39,564 nt of DNA from positions 1 through 39,564 of the forward strand of contig JABLWZ010000032.1 in the NCBI GenBank assembly GCA_013178275.1. The letters run 5' to 3'. The stretch comes from Bacillota bacterium (GTDB lineage Bacteria; Bacillota; Ch66; Ch109). This document shows, piece after piece, positions 33,461 to 39,564 of this stretch; within the stretch, counting starts at the first letter, position 1, and every line of letters starts with the position of its first letter. The notes beneath the pieces were generated by a model. The model searched no databases. It was not told the DNA's origin and was given only the letters and a program-made list of their open reading frames with translations. The position numbers were made by a program, and so were the translations under genes.

Positions 33461-33620
33461 GCTCGAACGAGCTGGACTCGACCATCGGGGAATAACAGGC
33501 AGATGTGGCTAGAAGCGAGTGAGAGCTGACATGAGCGGTACTGTCAACAACACGGGAGATAATCGGACAACCTTTAATTGGAGCGACAGAAAGCTTGATC
33601 GATAGAACGAGAGACCTGCA
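33461..33620 (+). repeat. Structured 160-nt repeat, copy 1
   Basis: Begins gctcgaacgagctggactcg and ends gagacctgca. It shares invariant blocks with copies at 35689, 35917 and 38576: gctggactc, agaagcga, gcggtactgtca, gagataatc, attggagcgac. Hairpins seen here: catc/gatg around a 15-nt loop (about 33482-33504), agc/gct (about 33513-33526), and tgaca/tgtca (33527-33546). It lies 8 bp after bofA and 33 bp before a strong terminator, so it could be a 3' UTR element or an independent small RNA. Confidence 0.85.
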
Positions 33621-33653
33621 TTTGGCAAAAAAATAAAGAAAGAGATAATGAAG

Positions 33654-33692
33654 AAAAAGCCGGCTAGTCCAAACTCGACTGGCCGGCTTTTT
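33654..33692. terminator. Strong bidirectional terminator
   Basis: aaaaagccggctagtc / gactggccggcttttt, a 16-bp stem with one wobble. It serves bofA/copy 1 (+) and dapB (-). Confidence 0.93.
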
Positions 33693-33713
33693 CTATATTA
33701 TGTATCAAACCGC

Positions 33714-34571
33714 CTAGGCGATGCTTACCCGCTTGGGCATCTGGGCGGCGGCCGCCTCTTCCGAGTTCAAGCCCATGATTTCCTCCACGGTGTAAAAGCC
33801 CGGCAGGGCCATCACCGCGAAGCGGATGATATGGACCAGGCACTCCACGAAGGAGCTGCGGGAAAGGGCCTCGTGGCGTATCTCCAGCTTTTCGTGATCG
33901 TTCAGGAATACCACCTGGTGGACTCCTACCACCCCGCCGCCGCGGATAGAGTGGATCGCGATGGTCTTGTCCCTGCGGTACCCGTTTCGGTCATGGCTGA
34001 AGGTGATGTCGGTGTCTGGACGCCCCAGCTCCTCGGCCAGCAGCTTGCCCAGCTTGACCGCGGTCCCCGAGGGAGCGTCCTTTTTGTAACGGTGGTGGGT
34101 CTCGATAATCTCGATATCCCAGTCGGGAAGGGTACGGGCGACCTTCAGCACCAGGTTCATAAGCACATTCACCCCCAGGGTCAGGTTGGGGGCGTAGATA
34201 ATCGGCATCTTCTTTCGGCGGGCGGTTTTTTTCAGTTCTTTCAGCTGTTCATCGGAAAAACCGGTGGTCCCGATGATGATGGGTTTTTCATACCGGGAGA
34301 CCGTGTTCAGGTTCTTCAGGCAGGCCTCGGGTGAGGTGAAGTCGATTATCACCTGGGGATTGGTGGCCAGCAGCTCCGGTTCCAGCTGGTCCGACCCTTT
34401 GATAATCAGGTCCTGGGTTCCCATATTCAAGTGCTGTCCCACGTCGATCCCCGCTTTTTTGCTGCCTGGGCTGACCAGAGACATGGTAACCTTGAAATCC
34501 GGATGGTTCAGCAGCTCTTTGGCCACTACGGAACCGGTACGTCCAAGCCCGATCAGACCTACTCTGGTCAC
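33714..34571 (-). CDS. dapB: 4-hydroxy-tetrahydrodipicolinate reductase-like protein
   Basis: 285 residues, GTG start with gaggggg upstream. The N-terminal Rossmann motif VGLIGLGRTGSVVAKEL and the DapB catalytic/substrate motif ETHHRYKKDAPSGTA (Lys and the following PSGT) are intact. The enzyme reduces 4-hydroxy-tetrahydrodipicolinate with NAD(P)H in lysine and diaminopimelate synthesis, which also supplies dipicolinate for spores. It stands alone, away from other lysine genes, and is slightly longer than many DapB proteins. A DapB-like paralogue with another substrate cannot be excluded. Confidence 0.85.
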   Translation of the reverse strand: MTRVGLIGLGRTGSVVAKELLNHPDFKVTMSLVSPGSKKAGIDVGQHLNMGTQDLIIKGSDQLEPELLATNPQVIIDFTSPEACLKNLNTVSRYEKPIIIGTTGFSDEQLKELKKTARRKKMPIIYAPNLTLGVNVLMNLVLKVARTLPDWDIEIIETHHRYKKDAPSGTAVKLGKLLAEELGRPDTDITFSHDRNGYRRDKTIAIHSIRGGGVVGVHQVVFLNDHEKLEIRHEALSRSSFVECLVHIIRFAVMALPGFYTVEEIMGLNSEEAAAAQMPKRVSIA

Positions 34572-34911
34572 GACAATACCCCCTCGTTTAGTAGATGTCT
34601 ATCTGACAACCCGATTATAACAATAAAGTTGCCGCTAGTAAATATATCTCTCGAAGGTAATTTCTGGAATAACTGTAATGGTTATAGTTTCGGTTGTTCA
34701 GCTGCCCAGGAAGAAGGGATGCAGTGCACGGTGGACAGTATACAAAATACACTATAAGCTGCCCGGAGATATGGATTCTAGTTACGTATTTATTTGAATA
34801 TTTGTAATTCAAGAACTGAAAGATAGTACAAAAAATAACTAGCTGAAGAAATTTAAGAAAACTGCTGGATAATTGAGCCAAACGAGAATAATTAACCAAA
34901 ATACAGCTTTC
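34572..34911. other. AT-rich intergenic region, no gene seen
   Basis: No convincing open frame on either strand. The right end holds the promoter at 34912. A short direct repeat agctgccc (near 34700 and 34755) is the only pattern noted. Confidence 0.5.
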
Positions 34912-34940
34912 TTGACGAATCCGGTGCGCTTCAGTATACT
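34912..34940 (+). promoter_or_regulatory. Promoter of the P-loop NTPase gene, possibly of the kor locus
   Basis: TTGACG (34912-34917), a 17-bp spacer, TATACT (34935-34940). Confidence 0.82.
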
Positions 34941-34962
34941 AGAAAGAAGTTAATTTGAGGGG

Positions 34963-35643
34963 ATGGAGTTGCTACACCTGTCCGCGAGAATTGTAGAGGC
35001 CTACATTGGTGAATATGCCAGCGGTAAGAGCGAGGTGGCCATTAACCGGGCGCTGGAACTGGTTGATGAGGGAAGAAAAGTTACTTTGGTGGACCTGGAC
35101 ACGGTAGAACCTTTCTACACCCTGCGCCCGATCAAAGGGCTTTTGACCGAACGGGGGTTAGAGGTCATCGCCTGGGAAACGAAAGACCTGAAGGGCCTGG
35201 GTGAAACGGGGGTAGTCCTACACCCCGATATTCCTTGGGTGTTAAGGCGTGAAGGCGACGTTATCCTTGATGTTGGTTACGGCGTTGGTGGTGCAAAAAC
35301 CCTCAACCTGGTTGAAGGGGCCATGGAAAGTAAGGAACTGCGGGCAATCGCGGTTATTAACATTTCCCGGCCTATGACCGGCAGTCTGCGGGATGTTGTC
35401 GAGTATATCCAGGAGCTTGAGTTGGTGCACTCGATTATCAACAATTCACACCTGGGCGATCTCACCGACCTCGAAATAATCGAGCAGGGCGCCCGCGTGG
35501 TTACCGAGGCGGCCCGAATCCTGGGCCTGCCGGTGGAGGCCACGGTGGTGGAGGAGAAATGGCGGGGGACCATGGGATCGCACGATGTGATGGGCAATCC
35601 GATTCGCTTCATCAAACGTTATATGAAGGAGAGTTTTTGGTAA
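34963..35643 (+). CDS. P-loop NTPase upstream of the kor operon
   Basis: 226 residues. Walker A-like GEYASGKS sits near the N-terminus (about residues 17-24), followed by VTLVDLDTVEPFYTLR, which resembles the deviant Walker A/MinD-SIMIBI class (ATP binding then DLDxxxP). A later VILDVGYGVGGAKTL may be Walker B or the switch region. ATG 34963 touches the gagggg run; with such short spacing the real start may be a few codons downstream. Its position before korA suggests a role in assembling or regulating the Fe-S oxidoreductase, which is inference. Confidence 0.72.
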   Translation: MELLHLSARIVEAYIGEYASGKSEVAINRALELVDEGRKVTLVDLDTVEPFYTLRPIKGLLTERGLEVIAWETKDLKGLGETGVVLHPDIPWVLRREGDVILDVGYGVGGAKTLNLVEGAMESKELRAIAVINISRPMTGSLRDVVEYIQELELVHSIINNSHLGDLTDLEIIEQGARVVTEAARILGLPVEATVVEEKWRGTMGSHDVMGNPIRFIKRYMKESFW

Positions 35644-35688
35644 AACCGGTGCTCTACATAGAAGATCAGTTGTTAAATGTATATAAAA

Positions 35689-35851
35689 GCTCGACTGAGC
35701 TGGACTCCACCACTGAGGAATAATAAGGACCAGTGTAACTAGAAGCGAAGAAGAGCTGGAAGTGAGCGGTACTGTCAGCAACACAGGAGATAATCGAACA
35801 ACCTGGATTGGAGCGACGGGAAGACTTAATAGATAACACGGGAGACCTGCA
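35689..35851 (+). repeat. Structured 160-nt repeat, copy 2
   Basis: Starts gctcgactgagctggactcc and ends gagacctgca (163 nt). The hairpin that is catc/gatg in copy 1 is cactg/cagtg here; the next arm is gctg/cagc where copy 1 has tgaca/tgtca; and cagg/cctg brackets agataatcgaacaa. It forms a same-strand tandem with copy 3, with a 65-nt spacer, in the leader region of korA. Confidence 0.85.
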
Positions 35852-35916
35852 GTATAAATATTAACAGCCCCAAATCTGCTGTAAGCTTAACCAGCATTTG
35901 TTAAAAATTATACAAA

Positions 35917-36077
35917 GCTTGAGTGAGCTGGACTCAACCACTGGGGAACAATAGAACCAAGCCTGATAGAAGCGAACGAAAGCTGAAGCTATGCGGGACC
36001 GCCAACCACACAGGAGATAATCGAACAACCTGGATTGGAGCGACAGAAAACTTAATAGGTAGAACGAGAGAAATGCA
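35917..36077 (+). repeat. Structured 160-nt repeat, copy 3
   Basis: Starts gcttgagtgagctggactca and ends gagaaatgca (161 nt). The first hairpin uses tgag/ctca where copy 1 has cgag/ctcg, a compensated change. gcggtactgtc of the other copies is gcgggaccgcc here, keeping gcg/cgc. It ends 49 bp before the korA start, ahead of the ribosome site gggaggtg. Confidence 0.85.
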
Positions 36078-36125
36078 ATAACAAATGTATAACCATTTAT
36101 ATATAAAGAGGGAGGTGCCAATATT

Positions 36126-37208
36126 TTGGCCAAAGTATTCGAGGGAGAGAAGAGGGTTTTCACCACGGGGAACGAGGTGGCGGCCTGGGCCGCGGTGGCG
36201 GCCGGGGCGGAGATGATGTTCGGCTACCCGATCACGCCCCAGAACGAGATCATGCACTACTGGACCCGTCTGGCGCCGAAACACGACAAACGTTTCCTCC
36301 AGACCGAGGATGAGATTTCGGCCGGCTTCACCACCTGCGGAGCGGTCCAGGCTGGACGGAAGGCGTTCACCGCCACCGCCGGTCCCGGCAACGTCATCAT
36401 GCAGGAACCGTTCGGCATGGCGGAGGCGATGCGGCTCCCGATAGTGGCGATCATCCAGCAGCGCGGCGGCCCGTCTTCGGGAACGGTCATCTATTCGCAG
36501 CAGGAGGTCACCCTGACGGCTTACGGCGGAAACGGCGAGGGATACCGTATCGTCTATTCGACAGCTACCCATCAGGAGATATACGACTACGTCATCAAGG
36601 CGTTCAATACCGCCTGGAAGTACCGCTTCCCGACCTTTATCCTGGGGGACGGCTATCAGGCCAAGATGCGTGAACCCCTGATCATGTACAACCCCGAGGA
36701 CCGGGGGATCGAAATGGTGCCGGCCGAGCCGATGGTCGGGTTGCCGGGCACGATCGGGGTAGACCGCGAGGCGCAGCACCGCTGCAACATCTACAGCCTG
36801 GAGGAAGAGCTGTACGAGGTGGTGCTGAAGTTCGACGAGGAGTTCAACCGGATCGCCCCCGAGATCGTTGAACACGAGCAGTCCTACTGCGACGACGCGG
36901 ATGTGCTGGTGGTGTCACACGGGGTAGTATCCCGGGCCGCCCTGGACGCGGTGGAGATACTGCGGGACAAGGGGATCAAGGCGGGCTACTTCAGGCCTAT
37001 CACTCTGCGGCCCTTCCCGGGCGAGGCGCTGAACCAGGCGTCCCAGAGCGCCAAGCAGGTGCTGGTGGTCGAGTCGGCCATGGGGCAGTTGATGAAGCTG
37101 GCCAAGCAGGAGATGTACCAGAATCCCAAGCCGATGGTCGGGCTGTTCAGACCCGCTCTCGGCATCGTGGCGGATGAGATAGTAAACAAGGTTAAAACCA
37201 TGATATAG
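36126..37208 (+). CDS. korA: 2-oxoacid:ferredoxin oxidoreductase, alpha subunit (KorA-like)
   Basis: 360 residues, TTG start after gggaggtg (36111-36118). Pyrimidine-binding and transketolase-like domains of the alpha subunit: GNEVAAWAAVAAGAEMMFGYPITPQNEI, TEDEISA, TATAGPGNVIMQEPFGMAEAM. No fused gamma domain, as expected for a four-subunit enzyme. It oxidatively decarboxylates a 2-oxo acid (2-oxoglutarate or branched-chain) to the acyl-CoA, reducing ferredoxin. Two structured repeats fill its leader. Substrate preference between KOR and VOR cannot be fixed from sequence alone. Confidence 0.92.
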   Translation: MAKVFEGEKRVFTTGNEVAAWAAVAAGAEMMFGYPITPQNEIMHYWTRLAPKHDKRFLQTEDEISAGFTTCGAVQAGRKAFTATAGPGNVIMQEPFGMAEAMRLPIVAIIQQRGGPSSGTVIYSQQEVTLTAYGGNGEGYRIVYSTATHQEIYDYVIKAFNTAWKYRFPTFILGDGYQAKMREPLIMYNPEDRGIEMVPAEPMVGLPGTIGVDREAQHRCNIYSLEEELYEVVLKFDEEFNRIAPEIVEHEQSYCDDADVLVVSHGVVSRAALDAVEILRDKGIKAGYFRPITLRPFPGEALNQASQSAKQVLVVESAMGQLMKLAKQEMYQNPKPMVGLFRPALGIVADEIVNKVKTMI

Positions 37209-37224
37209 AAAGGGGGCTGTTAAA

Positions 37225-37989
37225 GTGTCATTAGTACAGCCTGCGATCGAACCCACAATGCCAAAATCCTGGAACCGGGAGAACAAGCCGCACAAGTTCT
37301 GTCCCGGGTGCGGACACGGGATGGTGCTGAAGGCATTGGGAGAGGCGATCGACGAACTGGGAATCCAGAACAACACCGTGTACGGTTGCGATATCGGTTG
37401 TTCACTCCTGTCCTGGGACTTCTTCGCGGTGGACTCGGTTCAGACCCACCACGGCAGGACCACCCCGGTGATGACCGGGATCAAGCGGGCCCGTCCCGAA
37501 CTGATCTGTGTCGGTTACATGGGGGATGGCGGCGCTTACTCCATCGGCTCCCAGCACCTGGTAAACGCGGCGGCGCGCAACGAGAAGGTGACCGTCATCG
37601 TGGTCAACAACACCAACTACGGTATGACCGGCGGACAGATGTCCCCGTGTTCGCTGCCTGACCAGAAGACCGAGACCTCACCCTACGGCAGGAACGTCGA
37701 CGAGACCGGGTACCCCACCAAGGGACCCGAGATGGTGGCGGCGATCACCCCCGAAGGAGCGTATGTGGCCAGGGGAACCGTGGCCAACTTCCGGCAGTTG
37801 AAGAACTATATCAAGCGGGCCTTAGAGAACCAGATCGCGGGAAGAGGGTTCTCCTTCGTGGAAGCCCTGTCGGTCTGCCCCACCAACTGGCGGACCAACG
37901 CCAAGTCTACCTGGGCCTTCGTGGAAAACGACATGGTAAAGTATTTTCCGGTTGGGGAGATCAAGGTCCCGACCGTAAAGGAGGAGTAG
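37225..37989 (+). CDS. korB: 2-oxoacid:ferredoxin oxidoreductase, beta subunit (KorB-like)
   Basis: 254 residues, GTG start after aaaggggg. The thiamine diphosphate site is visible as CPGCGHGMVLKALGEAI, GCDIGCS, MGDGGAYSIGSQHLVNAAARN and NNTNYGMTGGQMSP. Cysteines in CPGCGHG and CDIGC probably hold the 4Fe-4S cluster near the cofactor. It starts 16 bp after korA and ends 3 bp before korC. Confidence 0.94.
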   Translation: MSLVQPAIEPTMPKSWNRENKPHKFCPGCGHGMVLKALGEAIDELGIQNNTVYGCDIGCSLLSWDFFAVDSVQTHHGRTTPVMTGIKRARPELICVGYMGDGGAYSIGSQHLVNAAARNEKVTVIVVNNTNYGMTGGQMSPCSLPDQKTETSPYGRNVDETGYPTKGPEMVAAITPEGAYVARGTVANFRQLKNYIKRALENQIAGRGFSFVEALSVCPTNWRTNAKSTWAFVENDMVKYFPVGEIKVPTVKEE

Positions 37990-37992
37990 ACC

Positions 37993-38574
37993 GTGACAGA
38001 TAGGGTGGTAAGGATCGCTCTGGCCGGCGAGGGCGGCCAGGGAATCCAGTCGGTAGGAGAAATCCTGGTAGAAGCGGCATACTCGCAGGGCAAAGAGGCC
38101 ATCTACCTGCCCAACTTCGGATTGGAGCAGCGGGGCGGCGTCTCCATCGCCTTCGTACAGATAGCGGATGAACAGATCGGGTCTCCCAAGTTCAGGACCG
38201 GCGACGTGGTAGTTGCCCTGAGCGGTCGGGCGGTTCGCCGCATGAAGATGCATGTGGGACCGGAGACGGTCTTCGTATACGAGGCCTCGATCGACGACCT
38301 GGAGGATGGGGACCTTCCCGCCAACGCGGCCCGGATACTCGCGGTGCCGGCGATAGAGGTGTCCAAGCGCGACCTCGATCCCCGGGTTTTCAACATCATA
38401 GTCATGGGTGTGGTGATCGGATTCACCGGAGCGATTAGCGAAGAGGCCGCGAAGTCGGAACTGGAGAACAAGCTGGGCTACAAGTTCAAGGAGAACCCGC
38501 AGCTTAGAGAACTGAACTTCAAGGCCCTGGAAGCGGGGATCGCGCTGGCCAAGAAAGCCCAGCAGGTGGCATAA
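37993..38574 (+). CDS. korC: 2-oxoacid:ferredoxin oxidoreductase, gamma subunit (KorC-like)
   Basis: 193 residues, GTG start following the korB stop by 3 bp. GEGGQGIQSVGEILVEAAYSQGKEA and PNFGLEQRGGVSIAFVQ are the conserved gamma-subunit motifs (CoA-binding domain). Its stop is followed after 1 bp by structured repeat copy 4, which separates it from the ferredoxin subunit. Confidence 0.94.
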   Translation: MTDRVVRIALAGEGGQGIQSVGEILVEAAYSQGKEAIYLPNFGLEQRGGVSIAFVQIADEQIGSPKFRTGDVVVALSGRAVRRMKMHVGPETVFVYEASIDDLEDGDLPANAARILAVPAIEVSKRDLDPRVFNIIVMGVVIGFTGAISEEAAKSELENKLGYKFKENPQLRELNFKALEAGIALAKKAQQVA

Positions 38575-38575
38575 G

Positions 38576-38735
38576 GCTCGAACGGGCTGGACTCGACCAC
38601 AGAGAATATATAAAACAACGTGGCTAGAAGCGAGTGAGAGCTGATATGAGCGGTACTGTCAACCACTGAGGCGATAATCAAATATCCTCAGATTGGAGCG
38701 GCAGAAAGCTTGATCGGTAGCACGAGAGAACTGCA
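38576..38735 (+). repeat. Structured 160-nt repeat, copy 4, inside the kor operon
   Basis: Starts gctcgaacgggctggactcg and ends gagaactgca (160 nt). Hairpins: ccac/gtgg where the others have catc/gatg or cactg/cagtg; tgata/tgtca with a wobble; ctgagg/cctcag around cgataatcaaatat. It occupies nearly the whole korC-korD spacer and precedes the ataggaggtg ribosome site of korD by about 30 nt, so it would be part of the operon mRNA. Confidence 0.85.
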
Positions 38736-38778
38736 GTTTGAATGTTATTCAACGGTAGAGATAATAGGAGGTGTCAGT

Positions 38779-39036
38779 ATGACGACGACACAAAAGGTTT
38801 TTTCCGTGGAGGTTCCCCGAGGGACGTTTTACCTGTTCCCTTCTCTCTGCAAGGGCTGCGGGCTCTGCAAGGAGAAGTGCCCCAAGGAGGTAATGACCTG
38901 GTCGGACCGGCTGGGGTCTTTCGGGACTCCCACCGTGGATATAGGCGATCCCCAGGGCTGCATCTCCTGCGGTATCTGCCAGCAGGTCTGCCCCGACTGC
39001 GCTATCACCGTGGAGAAGAAGAAGGCGGCGAAATAA
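38779..39036 (+). CDS. korD: 2-oxoacid:ferredoxin oxidoreductase, ferredoxin-like delta subunit (KorD-like)
   Basis: 85 residues from ATG 38779, with ggaggtg upstream; the longer frame to 38710 runs into the repeat and is rejected. Two 4Fe-4S motifs: CKGCGLCKEKCP and CISCGICQQVCP. It transfers electrons from the TPP/FeS core to ferredoxin. It is usually found first or second in such operons; here it is last and after a repeat element. Confidence 0.93.
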   Translation: MTTTQKVFSVEVPRGTFYLFPSLCKGCGLCKEKCPKEVMTWSDRLGSFGTPTVDIGDPQGCISCGICQQVCPDCAITVEKKKAAK

Positions 39037-39069
39037 GGAGCGGCACCGAATTTAAATCATTCAAATTAC

Positions 39070-39103
39070 TTCAGCCTCTACCACCCGGTAGAGGCTGAAA
39101 AAT
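39070..39103 (+). terminator. Terminator of the kor operon
   Basis: ttcagcctctacc / ggtagaggctgaa perfect 13-bp stem followed by AAAAATTTC. The T tract is weak on the plus strand, strong on the minus strand. Confidence 0.75.
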
Positions 39104-39389
39104 TTCAGATATTTCCAGACCTGGATGAGGCAGGATAAAGCTGTTCGGCGTCGAATAGTTATGCAAAATACGGCTGAAGAAGCCCAGTTTTGATTTGCCT
39201 TTTTTCGCTGGTTGAAGTTAAAAGAGGGGGCTTCGGCATAATTTTATTATTGATGGGCCTGGGTCAGGACCAGCGAAGAAAGCTAGGCTACCGCCAAGGG
39301 CGGGGGCCGTAGCTGCACTTGCTTGCATCGGAAAGTTCTCTAATATACTTTCCGATAGCGCGAAAAAGGCCGTAGGGAAGGGTGGTAGA
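39104..39389. other. Intergenic region with a 10-bp inverted repeat before the HdrC-like gene
   Basis: No gene seen. atcggaaagt (39327-39336) and actttccgat (39347-39356) are perfect arms separated by tctctaatat, which with the right arm contains TAATAT/TATACT as a possible -10. It could be an operator over the promoter of the next gene. Confidence 0.5.
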
Positions 39390-39564
39390 ATGGGAGAAGC
39401 GATCGAGATCAGGAGAAAGCCGGGCGACGAAGCGCTATTAGCGGAGCTGAAGGAGCAGGGAGTAAGCATCCTGAGCTGCTATCAGTGCGGCAAATGCACC
39501 GCGGGCTGCCCGGTAGCCTTCGCGATGGACTACGGACCGCGGACCATCGTGAGATTCATGCAGC
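39390..39564 (+). CDS. HdrC-like Fe-S subunit (3' end missing)
   Basis: First 58 residues. ATG 39390 is preceded by agggaagggtgg. The N-terminal 4Fe-4S motif CYQCGKCTAGCPVAF, followed by MDYGPRTIVRFMQ, is typical of heterodisulfide reductase subunit C. HdrC proteins pass electrons between HdrA/B-type partners or membrane complexes. The rest of the gene, including the second cluster motif, lies outside the window. Next to a ferredoxin-dependent oxidoreductase it suggests an electron-bifurcating or confurcating Hdr system, which is inference. Confidence 0.88.
   Translation, partial: MGEAIEIRRKPGDEALLAELKEQGVSILSCYQCGKCTAGCPVAFAMDYGPRTIVRFMQ

Noticed and set aside
33461..38735. CRISPR array or REP-type palindromes
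   Set aside because: The units are about 160 nt, irregularly spaced by genes, with no short unique spacers; only four copies, each with multi-hairpin structure.

Overview
The window looks like a chromosomal segment of a moderately GC-rich, anaerobic, spore-forming Firmicute, probably of the Peptococcaceae/Desulfotomaculum type. This is inferred from gene content and not from a database match. The clues are a serine T-box, a large SRP RNA with an Alu domain, sporulation genes (GerW/YtfJ with its DUF2953 partner, BofA), the clostridial order dnaX-ybaB-recR-DUF2508-bofA, many copper-amine-oxidase-N-type (CAO-N) surface domains, and a four-subunit 2-oxoacid:ferredoxin oxidoreductase followed by an HdrC-like gene.

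Layout. 1-6.1 kb: pdxS (5' end cut off) and pdxT for pyridoxal phosphate, then a serine-specifier T-box leader ahead of a PLP aminotransferase, serA and serS, then tRNA-Ser(UGA), tRNA-Ser(GCU) and tRNA-Arg(ACG). 6.0-16.1 kb: a probable integrated element in tRNA-Arg, bounded on the right by a degenerate copy of the 3' half of that tRNA. It holds a very large secreted HExxH/CAO-N protein, a primase-helicase replication protein, and an AT-rich cassette (MerR regulator, radical SAM/SPASM enzyme, DUF2284 Fe-S protein, small membrane protein, membrane-anchored dCTP-deaminase-like protein). No integrase is visible. 16.1-21.2 kb: mostly small membrane, secreted or hypothetical genes, a 2TM K+ channel, and an MBL-fold hydrolase. 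21.3-21.7 kb: a non-coding block with nested long-range helices, a candidate large structured RNA. 21.8-25.2 kb: an ABC-2 exporter pair and a secreted CAO-N/LivJ fusion. 25.4-27.4 kb: ECF sigma factor, anti-sigma factor, DUF2953 protein and GerW.

27.5-33.5 kb: tRNA-Arg(CCU), tadA, tRNA-Ser(CGA), tRNA-Ser(GGA), SRP RNA, a divergent MarR-GNAT gene with twin operators, dnaX, ybaB, recR, a DUF2508 gene and bofA. 33.5-39.6 kb: a dapB-like gene on the minus strand, a P-loop NTPase, korA-korB-korC-korD and the start of an HdrC-like gene.

The strongest unexplained signal is a family of four ~160-nt, same-strand, structured repeats at 33461, 35689, 35917 and 38576. They cluster around the kor operon, and one lies between korC and korD. 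Helices are kept by different base pairs in different copies, which argues for an RNA-level function. Other leads are the structured RNA candidate at 21.3 kb, the deaminase-like pseudoenzyme/radical SAM cassette, and a 48-residue Trp/Gly-rich peptide whose start codon is buried in a perfect 15-bp hairpin. All four serine tRNA isoacceptors, seryl-tRNA synthetase and serine biosynthesis genes lie within 27 kb.
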